A DNA stretch of 64,000 bases from Dysidea avara (GCF_963678975.1 NC_089274.1:21103133-21167132); one strand, 5' to 3'. Shown: positions 1 to 13,900, numbered from the stretch's first letter. A program made the numbers and translations. The notes: generated by a model not told the origin, from the letters alone.

Positions 1-1442
1 TAATAATAATAATTGTTGTTACCATGGTTATGTGTTTGTTATACACGTGATGTATTAGACTGTTGCACGTGATCGAACTAATGTCATTTTCGAAGGTTCA
101 TTTTATACGAGGGGTAGCTAACCAGGGGCGGATCTAGGATTTTACAAAAGGGGGGGGGGGCTAACTCAAAGTATTAATGTGATAATGTCTTGGGTAGAGG
201 TGTGCAAAGCACACTTCCCAGCAAAAAAAGCATGCTCGAACTGGGGGCATGCCCCCCAGGAAATTTTTAGAAAATAGATGCTAAAATACTGCAATTTGGA
301 AACATTTCCACATAAAATTCATAATATTTTCTGCCTGTAGATATTTTATATACTGCCTTTAGATTATAGGTATGGCTCTCTGAAGCATTTTGCTAATGGA
401 AAAGTTTGGGTCAACCAAGTACATGATGCACCCCTCTCACAATTGCACAACACTGAATAGGTGCATGTTAAAATAATAATGTTGTATGTGGAAAATTTTG
501 AAATTTGAACAATACATGATTGAATCTGAGAGCATTTTCAATGGAAATTGTGTACCTGAATTAAGTATTGCCATACATATTAACTACACAAGTAGATGAA
601 TGAAGCCCTTTAAACAGACCAATGCACTTCATTGTATATATAGGTGCAGGCAGATTTGGAAAAATTCCATAACAGAACCAACTATATGCTTCGTTCTATT
701 AGAGTAGTTAGCTGACTGCTCTATTAGAGTATCTCGATCTTGTACACCTCCAATGCTGATCCGGGTCCTTGTTGCATAAACTTTAGCATAAATCCACTGA
801 TAATACCTTGGAAAGATGTTTATAAGGTGGTTTTATGAGTATTTGTATTATTCGTGATCATATAATTATGCTAAGACAAAATTTCATTATAATACTCAGC
901 ATATTGATCAAGTAAAGCCTAAAAGTGAAGGGGGGCTTCAGCCCCCAAAGCCCCCCCCTGGATCCGCCCTTGCTAACGTCTTGGACTCTCGTACACTATC
1001 TGAGAAATCCAATTATAAATACATGAAATATTTATTGAAATAATGCAGAATACGTGTTGAAATACTTAAATATTGGGACTCTCGAACACAATTTAGAAGT
1101 TTGCGTGGGCGCTGGCTACCCCTCGATTTTATAGGTGTGTTAATCTTCGATGGCTTCACTCAATACCTGTTCGTGTGTAATGCTGGATATTACCGCGGTG
1201 TTAATGTCTACCAGAAGTTTCACCAGAAATGGTTAGTTATTACTACAATTAGACGTAGTTTATCACGATTTGTTAGTCTGCAGATAGGAGAAGTAAGAAT
1301 AAGAGAGGCCAGTTGCAACGGAGTTGTTTATGGAGGTATAGTCAAGTATTTATAGGGGTGTTTGTTTATCACTGCCACTGCTATCCTCTGCAGTGTATTA
1401 CGGAGTCTACGAAAGTTAGTGTTCTCGAGGAAATGCGAGCAC
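1..1442. other. Non-coding left edge with a hAT-like element
   Basis: No convincing exon was found here. The first bases are a short TAA repeat. Most of the stretch is a non-autonomous DNA transposon (123-972, listed separately). The rest, up to the first anchor exon at 1443, is AT-rich and probably holds the promoter or 5' UTR of the first TSP1/fucosyltransferase-like gene. The anchor exon frame stays open upstream only to a TAG at 1353-1355, so an earlier coding exon could exist but was not seen. Confidence 0.5.
123..972. mobile_element. Non-autonomous hAT-like element with CAGGGGCGGATC ends
   Basis: The left end reads CAGGGGCGGATCTAGG and the right end, reverse-complemented, reads CAAGGGCGGATCCAGG, both followed by G-rich tracts. 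The 5 bp CTAAC stands directly before (118-122) and after (973-977), as a target-site duplication would. There is no transposase frame. CAGGG-type ends with 5-bp duplications suit the hAT5 group; that assignment is from general knowledge. The inside carries two copies of the dispersed CTCTA-N-TAGAG motif (about 693-711 and 714-732). Confidence 0.65.
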
Positions 1443-4400
1443 ATGTTAATGAGATGGATGCTAATGTGTCTAGCGCTCGGTTCGTTCATGTTACTGTACA
1501 ACGAGGTGGACCATAGTCATCCAAGTGGTCAATACACTCTACTGAAAGTGAGAGGCCTGAATATGTGTGGTGGATTAACACTAGACTATTATACAGTTAT
1601 CACATCGTGTTAGTCACAGTGTCAATTGTGGTGCAGATCAGTTATAATTAACATGCTAGTCTAGTCCTGTATACCGTATATAAAAAAATGTTTGAGGTGG
1701 AAAATGTTCATAGATCACCAAACTTTTCCCGCTATGGTGACTGCCTAGCATCACCATGTGCAAACAGCTAGAGTTCTGTCACATAAATATGAATATGAGC
1801 ACAGTAAACAGTAAGCCTTACCCCTCATACAAATGTTTTCCTCCAAATCTTGCTATAGTCATTCATCTACAAAGCTCAACTTTTAGTTATACGGTAAGGT
1901 AAATGGAGGTAACTCCATGAATATTTTGTGTTCACATTCATAACTTATGATCAACCAAACCAAAATTTGGTTACAAGCAACATACATTTATGTATTCTAT
2001 GTATACCACATTATGAGTGCTTCGACATAGCCATTATGGAGATGTGGCACAAAGCATCTGGCTGTGTCAGAAAATACGTATGGGGTAACTAACTTGGTGA
2101 ATTACTGATAAAGTCAACAACACCTCCAATATTGCTGTAATTCAAGAAAATGATCTTAGTTTGACATGCCAGAAAGGCTAATCAGTCCTTAACTAATCTT
2201 GTAGCACTGCCTCGGAGAGTTTTAAGCTTTGAAATTTCAATGTGCGCTACACAACTTCAATCAAACTGAGCTGGTGTGAAAACCAGAGTAGCTAGGAACT
2301 ACCACTTTGATACAGGTAACCACCATACCTTCAACACAAATATTAAACTATTTCGTTAAGCAGTTTAAGAGTTATGGCCCATTAAAAGTTGAAATTCACC
2401 AAGTGTTTCAAGCAAATTGTCATTACACTACTTTAAAAACCAGAGTAGCTAGAAACTACCACTTTGGTACAGGTAATCTCCATAGCCTAGTGTATCTTCA
2501 TCACAAATATTAAGGAGTTACAGCCCATCTAAATGAAGTTACCCCAGTCATGAAGTTACCTCCATTTAACTTACAACATCCCTTACCTTACCCTTTTGTT
2601 AAACAATTAAAAATAAATAAATAAAATTAATCCTTTAGAACATCTGTGCATGTGTAATCACCTGCTGTTGTGGTTGTTTCCTTGAAAAAGAAACTTTCCC
2701 AGTCTCACCTATCAGGGACATGGTACAGCCTCCTGTGGGTTACTAGTCCTACCCCAGGAGGATTTTCCTGTGTTGACTTAAGTAGCACATGGGTGTCCCA
2801 GTGCTAGTTTACTGGGTAGGCTAGCACAGTAGCCGAATGCTTTTGTGTGTATGTATACATATTTTGTATGCATACTTATGTGTGTCTGTGTTTGCTATTG
2901 TTCAGGGCCTATGGGGGCGATGGTTATGTATATTCAAAGTTTTTAATTACTTAGCAACCCCTTGGCTTTGGGGGCCAAGAGAGTGCTGAATGCATGCATA
3001 CACACAGAGTAGAATTACGTGTTGTACAACCTCCAGCCTGTACCACCCATTATGACGTAAGGTTGACCTTCACAATAAGAAGTGCTGATTATGGGTGTAT
3101 GCTAACTACAGCATTTTCATTGTCTGTTTGGTATGCATATAAGTCCTTGGTGAAGCAGCATTAGCTGTGTAAGTGGCATATCTACAAGTGCCCCTATTTT
3201 GGTGAAATTGATATGATTTAATTAATATAAAACTTATGGTGATACCAGAATCAGTTTATTCTCACAGGCAGTAACATCATTAACAGAGCCAATATGAGAC
3301 CAAACATCTACAGCCTAAATGATGAAGTCCAACTTAGTTTTGTTTGGGACCTAATCATTATAATGATGCAGGCCTTGCTAATGAGGCCATAAATCTTTGA
3401 CACTTGTTATGGTCACAATTATTTTAAAGTCACAAGTGTGTTTGGGACTTGTTCATTGCAATGAGGGGTCTTGTTATGATATATAACATCCTCGGGATCT
3501 ACTCGACTTGATCATTCTAATGTGGTCATGAAATACACCTTAACTATGTTTGTGATCTACCATTAATCAGGAATTGCAAAGTTGAAAATGCTTGTGAATT
3601 GTTACGGTGGGATTCTTTGACATGAAAAATATAGTTTAAATAAGGGAAGGCTATAATCAGATTCTCATGTACCTATGTTTGTACTTGCTAGTTAACTCAT
3701 AGTACAAGGCTTGAGTGATCAACAGAGTGATGTCAATATAAACGATATTTTGTTAGCTGAACACTCCTCAGATGTTAGCTGTACTGAGCCTATAATATCA
3801 TCAACTAAATTCTTTGATGCTATATCAATATTATTGTTATGAAAATATTGTGTCATTTTAAATTTTGTTGATATGATCATATAACCAATGACAGAAACTT
3901 GACATGGTAGATCTTAGCTATGTTTGGGACCAACATGACATGGTAGATCTTAGCTATGTTTGGGATCAACATGACATGGTCACTGCAATGAGGTGGTCTC
4001 ATTACTTCATGAAAGTCACAAATAGCTATGACTTAGCTAAGCACTCATTGTCTCTCTTTCTCTCATGTATTGTTTTATTACTGCTTGATCATTTGCAACT
4101 CACTTCTTAACATTATGACCGTTTGGTTTGACTGTTAAAGTTTCAAGTGTATTTTCCACCCTTTTAGAAAGTCCTCACTATCTCCACTTCATACTGTTTC
4201 ATAACTCCACTTGTGTTTAACAAATTGTCTTTTAGGATGACTGGTCAGAGTACAGGATAAAGCTGTCAAGATATAGGTCTGACGAGATAAAAGCAATGAA
4301 AGATTTACGAGTTATTCAGGACCGGCTGGCACAACGCAATTATACAGGAGATGAAGTAAAACTTACGAAATACAAATCACAACTTGAGAAGTGCGATAAA

Positions 4401-6569
4401 GACGTCGAGTCGCTAAGTGGACAGTTACAATCAGTTACCGGACCTAACTTAATTATAGCCAAGAAGAAGCTTGAGATGAGAAAGGTTGACTGCGCTAAAG
4501 TGGAGAAGTCAATTGAGACCACATCACTGTTGTTGAATGGAAAAACTAAACTGCTCCAAACTCAGAAAGATTTAGATGATAAACTCTCAGGAATCAGACA
4601 AAAGATAAAATACTATGAGGTGTGGACTCTTTGTCCATGTATGGTTGTGATGTTTCCTTACTGCAGGGACATTTGAACAACAAGCACATCTTACTGTATG
4701 GAGAATTAGTAAGTCTAACATATCACAGAGGTGGTTGGTCATACCGCTCTATGATATTGTGTAACCAAACATGTACCTGGATTTATTGGCAAAGTTTTAG
4801 AAATACGAGTATCAGCAGTTATTAACAGATGTATTGTCAGATTAATAACTCTATTTGTGTATCCGCAAGAAGTATGAATAATATTACAGTAGCACTTGCT
4901 TCCTAGCTAAAATGTTGGGGTGGCTAAAAGAGGGCTCTGGGACACTTATGACATGTATATACACACATTAGAATATAAATACTTAGTATCAGGACTGAGG
5001 TGTTGAGTAGGTTGATGAGATGTTTTTATAATGTTTGACTAACCTCCTCTCTGCATTTTGTAATGTCTAACTTGTAGTGTGTATTATAGTGCAAGACAAA
5101 GGAGTCATGTCCACCCTATGTGTGGAGCCAGTGGAGTACATGTACAAAGAATTGTGAGGGTGGACGAAGGTTTCGTAAACCAATGTATGCTTTCTTTTGT
5201 CTCACTGATGACATTTGTAAACAAGTGCCCAGTGATTATGAGGACTGTAATACTCATTCCTGTGGCAACATGACAGCTTGGGATTCAAATGGTACAGTGT
5301 TATAATTAATTCTTGATTCAGATCCCATCGCATTTTTTGACAGATCCTCCAATTAATCCACTCAATCCGCCAATATTATTGGGTGAAGGAGAATATCGTT
5401 GTGGCTTGTGGCAAGAAGACTACATCAAGTTACATAAAGGTACAGTCATACTAAGATAAGACTGTAACTTGTACTCCTTCTTGCAGACATGTTGTCTGGC
5501 CATACAGAGGCTCGCTACCTCGTATACTCCACTGGTAAGGGATTTTACCCCATCCCGGGAGGACTGGCTAGCAGGATAAAGGGGATTACCACTGTCTTCT
5601 TTCTGGCCTTGTTAACCAGTAAGTAAGCCATGTTATGGTGATGGTAGATTCGCTGGTGTTATAGAGAGAGCATTTCTTATTGAGTGGATGGATCAAGAAG
5701 GATTTACTGAAATATTAGAACCTAAATACATTGACTGGTCCAAATCAGAATTCCTACACAAGAGATACTACAAGCGTCCCCCAATTAGAGACATTGGCAG
5801 TTGGCGATCATACCATGTTCTAAACCGAACTGACCAATGGTACAGGGAGACAAATTTCAGTGAATTCTTCAACCTTTCTGTTGAGCTGGTCCCTGGACAT
5901 GGATATGACTTCACATATGCTGTATTGCAAAATGAACACTTTGGCCCATTAATATACAAGTATGGCCTTCATACGATCAAGTGTCGTATATGTTGTGTCT
6001 GGGACTTTCTGTTCAAAACATCATATGCTTTTAACAAGGAGATGGAAGGGATTCTAGAAAGTTTCAAGTACCCACAGAACTCCTTAGTGGTGATGCACAT
6101 TAAAGTGCCTTTTGAGAAGAAAATAGCAGATGTGATAGAATACTCTGTTGGACATCTTCTTTGTGCTAACAAAGTAGTTCGTGAGCTACACATGGCTAAT
6201 TTTACTAAGACTATCACGTCAAATCAAAGACTACTCCGGCACATGATCGGACTGAAGAATAAAGATGTCATTGTACCGACATACACAAAGGCAGCAACAC
6301 AAACAGTACATTATCATATAGGACACCTGTCACCTACCCTTGACCCCGCCATTTTGAGAGGTGTCCTTAGAAACACTATGATCGATTTCTTCCTCCTGCT
6401 CAACTCTACAGTGATTATCAGGGAGAAGGGACACCAGCACTGGTTTGCGTCAACAGCAGAAGCAATACGACACCACTACCACCCTGATAGAGTGACATAC
6501 ATGGTGAACAATGAATCTGAAGCACCTCACTGTAATAAAAGAACACCAATAATAGCACCTCTATACTAA
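1443..6569 (+). CDS. Type II membrane protein: coiled coil, TSP1 repeat and fucosyltransferase-like domain (upstream paralog)
   Basis: Exons: 1443-1547, 4236-4619, 5090-5291, 5344-5439, 5487-5618, 5665-6569. Together they encode 607 aa in one frame, with junction phases 0,0,1,1,1. Residues 1-35 hold a short hydrophobic anchor starting MLMRW. Residues 36-163 are a charged coiled coil. Residues 164-230 are a thrombospondin type-1 repeat (WSQWSTCTKNCEGG, cysteine-rich). After a Pro/Asn linker, residues 263-607 resemble GT-B fucosyltransferases: RYLVYSTG, then GGLASRIKGITTVF, then RAFLIEW, and a C-terminal block around FFLLLNSTVIIREKGH. Golgi or cell-surface glycosylation is inferred. The likely GDP-fucose loop reads HIKVP instead of the usual HxRxGD pattern, so activity is uncertain. 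There are many N-x-S/T sites. Start uncertainty: ATG 1443 is the first in-frame Met, but the frame is open upstream to 1356. An ATTAAA poly(A)-like signal lies at 6573-6578. The downstream gene at 7947-28716 is a paralog with the same domain and intron-phase order. Confidence 0.72.
1893..2592. repeat. Probable TIR element with an internal tandem duplication
   Basis: The left segment GGTAAGGTAAATGGAGG (from 1893) recurs inverted near 2550-2592, where the right end includes TCCATTTAACTTAC and ACCTTACC. Inside, a block starting AACCAGAGTAGCTAG appears at about 2280-2327 and again at 2441-2488, with a few changes. It lies in the long first intron of the upstream TSP1/fucosyltransferase-like gene. 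No transposase frame was seen. Confidence 0.4.
3903..3974 (+). repeat. 36-bp tandem duplication
   Basis: A unit beginning ACATGGTAGATCTTAGC occurs twice in immediate succession with one base difference, in an intron. A third partial start (ACATGGTCACTGC) follows. Looser echoes of TTTGGGACC...ATGA occur from about 3340, suggesting an old minisatellite. Confidence 0.7.
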
Positions 6570-6572
6570 TGT

Positions 6573-6578
6573 ATTAAA
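6573..6578 (+). terminator. ATTAAA poly(A) signal variant
   Basis: ATTAAA lies 4 bp after the TAA stop of the upstream TSP1/fucosyltransferase-like gene. It is the only hexamer close to the stop. The next anchor exon begins only 154 bp after that stop, so the 3' UTR must be short or overlap it. Confidence 0.35.
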
Positions 6579-6723
6579 TACTATTTACACCAGAAGCCAT
6601 TTTGTATCTATGTATGACCTCGTATCATACCGAAGTGCTTTACGTGTTGGAAAGGATTTCTTGAACGCTGGGGGCCAGCCTTAGACTAACTGTGGGGTAT
6701 GTTACACATGTTAGGGTCGAGAG

Positions 6724-7569
6724 ATGCGGATAGCTGGTCGCAGGCGTTGCTGTGGGATTTCGTGTAAGCGACTGCCTTTACTAGTCACTCTGCTCGTATT
6801 ACTGACAATGAACTTCTTCTTGTGGTGTAACGTGTTTGGCGCAAAATGCGCCCAGATGGGACCAGTGTCACTAATACTGGTACGCACTATATAACTAGCT
6901 ATTTATACCAGACCCTGCATGTAGTAAACTGGGTTTCTTCCCTATACATAGGGTACAGAACCGGAGCATACAAGCAGAATAATCATGGGGAAAGACATTA
7001 AAAGAAATGGCGATGGCGAAGCTGACCCTAGAAAAAATCACACAAACTTCCATGATCACGTGAGAGAAATACAGCAGCTAGTACAGAGGCAGGCAGTGTT
7101 CAACAGTTCATCCACTATGTTTAATGTGATGAACTATAGTGCTCTAGAAGTGCCGACCATTAGTGTGGCAGACAAGAAGTTCCTCACCAAGAGAATACAG
7201 AACATGTCCGACATGGTGAGAGAGTATGAAATTGATGAGATGATGAAGCTAATTGAAAAGAACGAACACAATCTTAAGAGGGTGAACATATCGATTTTGT
7301 TGTCTAAAGAAAATAACGCTAATTTTGAGAAGAAGGCTGCTGAATGCAAGGCACAGCTTGATGAACTTGTAACTAAAGCCAGTGATATGGGGCTTGAAGA
7401 TGACAGTGAATACCACCTGATGATACACAAATTGCTTGATGACTTGGACAAGATTGATGAGAGGATGAAGAAATATAACATGTTGCTAGAGAAACAGAAA
7501 GGCTTAATTATACGGAAACTAGAACTACAACAAAACTTGACATTTTTTGAAAGTGTCATTCACAGCTGA
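6724..7569 (+). CDS. Orphan membrane-anchor plus coiled-coil cassette of the TSP1/fucosyltransferase-like family
   Basis: Exon 6724-6879 starts MRIAGRRRCCG. It has a basic tail and a membrane segment at about residues 17-35 (LPLLVTLLVLLTMNFF), ending in phase 0 at CTG|GTACGC. Exon 6952-7569 (acceptor ATAG) adds about 205 residues of Lys/Glu-rich coiled coil, similar in position and length to the coiled-coil exon of the upstream gene, then a TGA. Read to that stop, it is a 257-aa type II protein without TSP1 or catalytic domain. The upstream paralog splices at the matching point (KYYE|GTGTGG); here FFE is followed by AGTGTCA. The only GT there, GAAA|GTGTCA after 7552, is phase 1 and joins in frame to the exon at 13143. 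It may therefore be an alternative 5' end of the next gene, a short independent gene, or a decaying paralog. Confidence 0.6.
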
Positions 7570-7946
7570 TTTTAATATAAGACTTCATTTTTTTGTGTAG
7601 TACACCCCTAATACTTCTATGATAAATCCTTACTGTACACGCATACGTCAGTAGATACATAACTGTGCACGTGCTGTGTCACGAGTCACGTGAGGCGTAA
7701 ATAAAGGATTCACAAGAATATGCAGGAACGAAGTCCCGAGAAGAAGACGTACAGGAACTACTTCCTTAATGTTTGTTTGCTTACTAAACCAGCTATGGAT
7801 TCTGCTGTGCCCTGGAACACGTTGAAGAACGGCTTCAGTAGTATGTCTGAAGACTGGCAAGTTGCTCGACTTTTTTCCATGTTTGTATCGACACTGATTA
7901 ACCCATCTATTGGCTGTTATTCGTATCGTTTGTTATTGTCCAAGTC

Positions 7947-10900
7947 ATGGCGAGGTCGCCGTATGCTATTGCTACCAGCCCGGCAGAGAGCAGAGGCTCC
8001 CAGCGACATAAAATCAACTTTTTTACAAGTCTGAGAAGATGGCGCGCTCCAATGTACATATACCTGATCATATTCGGGATGATGAATGTACTCTGGTACT
8101 CAATGTTGTCATGGTGCTTGTCTTCAGGAGGATGCTATGCCACTGCGAACACTGAGAGTGCTGTGATAGAGCGTCATGTACCAGTGAGTGATTTGTAGTT
8201 GCTGTTTAGAGAATTTTCCATGGGGAATAATACAGCATACTGGACATTGTCTCATGAGGCCAGACCCAACTCTGCTGGCACTTATAATCTCTATTTAGTA
8301 AGCACCATATAGAGAGGAGGGTCTGGGCATACAGAGCTAATACAACAAGGTGTGAATGACAAGTGAACAAGTGTGCACTAGTCTTTGTGGCCAATCATCA
8401 GATAAACAGAAGGACTTATCAGTCCCCTTTCCCCACCCAGACACACAAAAAACTGTCCAGTTTATGTCAGACTGTTGGCCCATTAGAGGAGGTAGGAAAT
8501 GCTACTTGCTTAATTGCATATTATCACGTGAGTCAATAAAAGTTATGTACTTTGCTTTGTAAGGGCCTGGATTTACTTCTAAAGATTTACTGAGCCCTAG
8601 TAAAAACTTCTGATTATATTGCAACTATTGAGACTCGTTGTGAAATTGTAATTATGCAATTATAGTAAGTGGTACGTACATATGTCCTACCTCCTCTGAT
8701 TGGCCACCTTGGTCTCCCTTCACAAAAGGAAGAAGAAAAAAATTCTAGCTGCACAAGACCAGCCTGGTAGGTGCTCAAGGGGTTCACAATTACTTGATAT
8801 CTTGTGCAGCTTGCTAGAAATCCAATAAAAATTTTCATGCTTTTTCATTTACAAGCTCCAGTCTTTTTTGTTTAAGGGCCAATTTGTGATGTGACGCATC
8901 TTATATACGTCCTATGACGTTGCAACAAGGTAGAATTCTTATAATGGATTTTCCACATGCTACTCATTAGGTACTAAGCAGTGTATAATTTATTACCACA
9001 AATTGTATGTATTTTTGCTCCTAAATTTTGCTATGAAATGTTTGGGATGTATATAGAAAGTTTTAGAAACTCTTGTGAATTTTTTTTTTTTTGTGATAGA
9101 ATTTTGACAAATTGTTTAGCCAAACCAATTTGTATTTGATGGGGAAAAGCAAGCTTTTAGAGAAATGCTGCTTTTGTGTCAGATTTGCCATATTTTTCTC
9201 CCTCCAAGCTATAAGGCTAGTTGACATAGATAGCTATAGAAAAATACTTTGTTGGTATTACAACTGTGGCAGAGCCACCATAGGAGTTCTGAGAGGTTCG
9301 ACCTTAGGCAGGATGGTGTTGTTAATGGAAAACAACCACTGCACACAAACACCAGCAATGTTCATTGTAAAGAAACCAAGAACGATGTCTATGCAATGCC
9401 ATGCTTCATTCTGTATTACTAAAATGTCTGTAATGCACTGTATTGTAACAAATGAAGGAATACCTTTGCTGTCATGTTTGCTTCCAAGGTTCGTAAACTT
9501 TATATAATACAGAATAATGCAGTGAACTGTTTATCTATCTCGACTATCGTCACAGTTAGTCACAGGTTACCGCAGACTCTTTTGATTAGGACAACAGTGC
9601 AGGTGATTTGTAGTTTTATGGAAAACCAGCCCATAACCCATAGCTGAAGAGCCCAAAGACACATGATTGTAAACTTGTAAAGCTGAAACTAATATTTTGT
9701 TCAGGTATTTGTTATAATGCCAACTAAAATTTCCATCATTAAATACATGCAGTGTCTAGTTTGTATAGAAATGTTGCTCTAACAAGCAAACCAAATGTTG
9801 TGGTCAGAAGGTATCACTGTTGTTAGCTAGGGAACAAAAGTTATTCACAATGTGTAGGAGTGCCAGCATTTTTGATCTGTTACACTTCTCTAGTTTACCA
9901 TGGAATGTACATACTGTTTGCCAAATGAGCAAGTGTTTAGTCCCAGGCAATATTCCTTACTACATAGTTAGTACACTTAATTTTACTGTTCTGCTGAATT
10001 AAACTCTTTGCCAGTCAAACCACATTAATATACTTACAAAACATACATGGTAATCTCTGTAGCACCGGCCTTGTAAACTGTTGAGCATCTTGAGTAATTT
10101 GAGTGGTCTAATAACTAAGTTTGATTGTGGTACTTAGCGCAAACAAGCGCTTGGCTGCATGGTTGGTGAGTCATCGTGTATGCTAGTTTCATCTACAGTT
10201 GATTTTTGTTATTGTTCCTTTGGTTTTCAACAGTGTGTATGGAAAGTCAGTTTTCTTTTTAGCTGATATCTAAGTCTCACACTCCATCTGCTGTCCAGCG
10301 ACATAGCCAAACCGTTAGTAGGTGGATTAGGGATCAAGTAGTGAAACAAGGGAATAGCTAAAAGTAGCAAAACGAAAGGTAATGCACTATATACTAGTAG
10401 ACATTTAATCCCTAATTTAGTCTATTAAATGTCTGCTAGTATAAATAGACATCCTCTCTTGTTTTACTACTTTAGCTATTCCCTTGTTTCACTACTTTTT
10501 TTTTTTTTGATCCGTAAATCGTCATTTTTCCTTCTAATTGTAGCATAATTATCACTACTGAACCCATGAATACTAATAAAAGTCGAGAGAAAGAATGAAT
10601 GATACTACATTAAAAGAAACAATGGTGCCATAAAATTAATTTTGGGTCCAACGTTCACCCCACAATCAATTACTGAAAAGTACAGTGACCATTACACTTC
10701 ATTTTAAGCTGTACGGAGTTGCATGTTCCTTGTCCATAGGATTTGATGCACACCTGAAAACCTTAATATTATGAAATTGATGTGCTACACACATAGTCCC
10801 CGAGTGTGTTATAAAGAGTAGTCTAGTAGAGTACAGTGTGTGTAGTACAGTATATTAAATGTGCTAGCAATTGTGAGATCACTGAAATTGTTGACGTATC

Positions 10901-13900
10901 CTGACTAGTTACTATTTTTTATACAGCTCAAGAACAACCCGTGGTATGTTGATGACCCCACCAATGGTGAGTACTAATATGGTGTACTGTATAGTGTGTT
11001 TAGTAACTTGTAACCAACTGGTGTGTGTCTATGTACATTTACTACTGGATATAATAGTGATGTATGTAGCAGTAGTATTAGTAATGATGCACCGATTATG
11101 ATTGGTTAACATCACTATTGATTGGCTGATAACCTGATTACATAATATGAGACGGAACTAACAAAATCTTGTACCAAAACACGCTTGGATTGGTTATCAG
11201 TGTCAGCCTCATGCAAATTTAAATCTTTTATCAGTGTGTATGTAAATCTTTTATTGTGTGTAAATGTGAGAAAGATTTTTATAACCAGTATAATGTGGAT
11301 ACTTACTCAAGTACTGTATTAAAGCTGGGTTCAAGCTAATGCTGGGTCCTAAATGAAGAAGGCCAGGGGCTGCTAGCTTTCAGCTGGTTCACAAGTGGAT
11401 TATAAGAAAGCATCTATACAGTACTCCCACCTCACATTTCAATCTTTCACATTTGTCAAACTGCTAGCTAATACACATCAGATCCATGATGAAAAATTGT
11501 ATTCCATAGCTGTACCGTCTACTACGTACTTACCAGTAAGCAAAACAAGAGGCAAATCTGGTGGTCTATTAGATAGATATTCAGTTTAAAAATTTTTTTT
11601 TTGTCTACTGAAGTGAAAATGCATAATGCAATTTATAATTATGCAAACCAGTCGGGTTATTACTCAGCAGATTACATGTAAAGACTTATGAAAATTGAAG
11701 CCATACAGTATAGTTACAGCACCCTTAGCTGGCCATAGGTTACACTATAATAAGTAAGATCCATTAATACTAGTATTTCCTGCATTCCTTGATTGCTGCC
11801 GCACACCTGGTGGTGACTATTCAAGCTTCAAAGACCTTCAATTCCTATACTACTGCCAACACCTGGTTGATTTCTCCACAATTTGAAGTTGTCAGCTTCC
11901 ATCCGTAGAAAAGCTGTATACTTTGGGTTAAGAGAAATGTCCCTTGTTAATACAGACAAATTCTTAAATGGACCGTCTTTTGAGATGCTGTACATTGTTT
12001 AACTTGTGTACAAGTATACTTCATTCTTCCTAAGTACAATGATGAAAAGCAGCTGATCTCAAAGTACCCATTAAAAGGAGGTTTCACTATAGTTGATTGA
12101 CAGCAGCTTGTGCGTTGCTGTGGGCTGGAGACCATTTTTCAACTCGCTGTATTCTTTGTTTGTATGTTTTAATGGGAAGGCGATGATAGCCTATTTCTAA
12201 CAAAGAAACACTATCTTTCTCTCTTACTGTAAGCATCTATTAGTAGTGATCGCAATTTGTAGGGTTGTGTTTACACCTGTCAGTTGTAGGTCCTACCTCG
12301 CCTTGATTGGCTTTGGACATTATTTTGATATCGTCTGGCTGTGATGAAAGTGTTAAGAATTGTTGATAGTGTAGTTAAAGGGCTGTGTGTATCCATCAGA
12401 AGCTGCACACCTGTTGTACTGGGCTTCTCTCTATTACTAGATGATATGAGATGTGACATTCCTCGAGTGATTATCTGTAGTTGTGTAGAGTGTGATGTGA
12501 TGTAGTGTTTGAAAGATTGTTAAACAGTGTATTGGTTTGTGAAAAATGATTGTATAAAGTTGACACAGATATTTTTGACCCACTGAGCAAAAATTGACTG
12601 TTTTCACAAAATTCTGGTTGTAATAAAAATGTATTGAAATAAACTGGGTAAAAATATGCATGCTACATAAATAGTTTATACACTTTGTTTCGTGTTCGTA
12701 CAGCAAGTTATGGGCGCTTATTTTACTATGTGGTAGAAATAAAGTTAAATTACTGTTTCTCCTAAACAAGTGGTTACAAATTCACATATTTTTCACATAG
12801 TAATTTTACCATTCAATACTCATAACAGTTTCTGTTATTACTAATAGGAATAGGACAGTGGACAAATATGTCCTTATTAGTGGATTCATGGTTCTAAATG
12901 TATCATGAGAACTTTGATAAATACAGAATTAGCACAGATAAATACAGAATTAAAACATCTGATAAATATTTCACATTTCATTGTGACAACAGGAAGTAGA
13001 ATAAGGTGCTCTGCTACTTGGGTATCCAACTCATCACAGCAGTTGTAAAACATTGTAATTGTATATGGCTTGCAGAGTTTTGTCTTGTGTTTCGATTAAA
13101 CACCACCCTTACAAGTTGTATACTTGTCTTGTGATTTATTAGGCTTGCCAAGGGAAACTAAGTCAGTTGCTACCACAAATGCCACTAGTGCTTCTACTGA
13201 TAGTACCACGGAAACCAATCCAACTACCGCCACCCCTTCATCATCTCCTACCACTGCTACTGATGTTACCATGGAAACCGACAAGCCAACTGAAGTTGTT
13301 GATAGTACAACTAGTGTCAACAGTTCTGTGTCAACAGGAGAGATGGTGAGTTAATGTATTAGTATTGGGTTAGAAGAATTGGATGAAAATTTATAGTCAC
13401 AGTATATTGTGGAAAAAATTACTAATATACACTGTATTTTTTATGGTTGGAAAAACCACTTTATTTGTTTCACGTGATTAAATAATTGACCATTCTATCT
13501 CGATTTTTTTATTTCAAGTTGGTATGTAACCTACATTGTCTACTAGCATCACATTACACTAAAACAACACTAGTATTCTAGGGCGAGAAAAAAAAAGAAG
13601 CTGTTGGGTTAATTATTGCGTGATTATCGTGATACTGTAATATCATTTCATCAAAAATTTGTGTCACAAGCACCGTCTCATTAATATATCTTCACAGTTT
13701 TACAATAATACTGAGTTACTGCAGAGGTTGGTCACATGTCGTATCTATATGATGTGTTGCCTTGTGTGGCTGTAACTAAACAGGGTGCCTTTTTTTGTTT
13801 GTTTGTTTGTTTGTTTGTTTGTTACAGAACCTATTTCTAAGCCAGTCACCTTCAAGCAAAAACTTCTTGGCCATAAAGTAGGTGGCTGCTGAAGACAGGT

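Noticed and set aside
7134-7559. 141-codon Ser/Leu-rich frame on minus
   Set aside because: Shadow of the Lys/Glu-rich coiled-coil exon on +, which has proper splice acceptor and family similarity.
7720-8034. 104-codon frame overlapping the anchor exon
   Set aside because: It is in another frame from the 7947 exon, has no hydrophobic or domain features and no useful donor. The 7947 frame has the anchor and a strong phase-0 donor.
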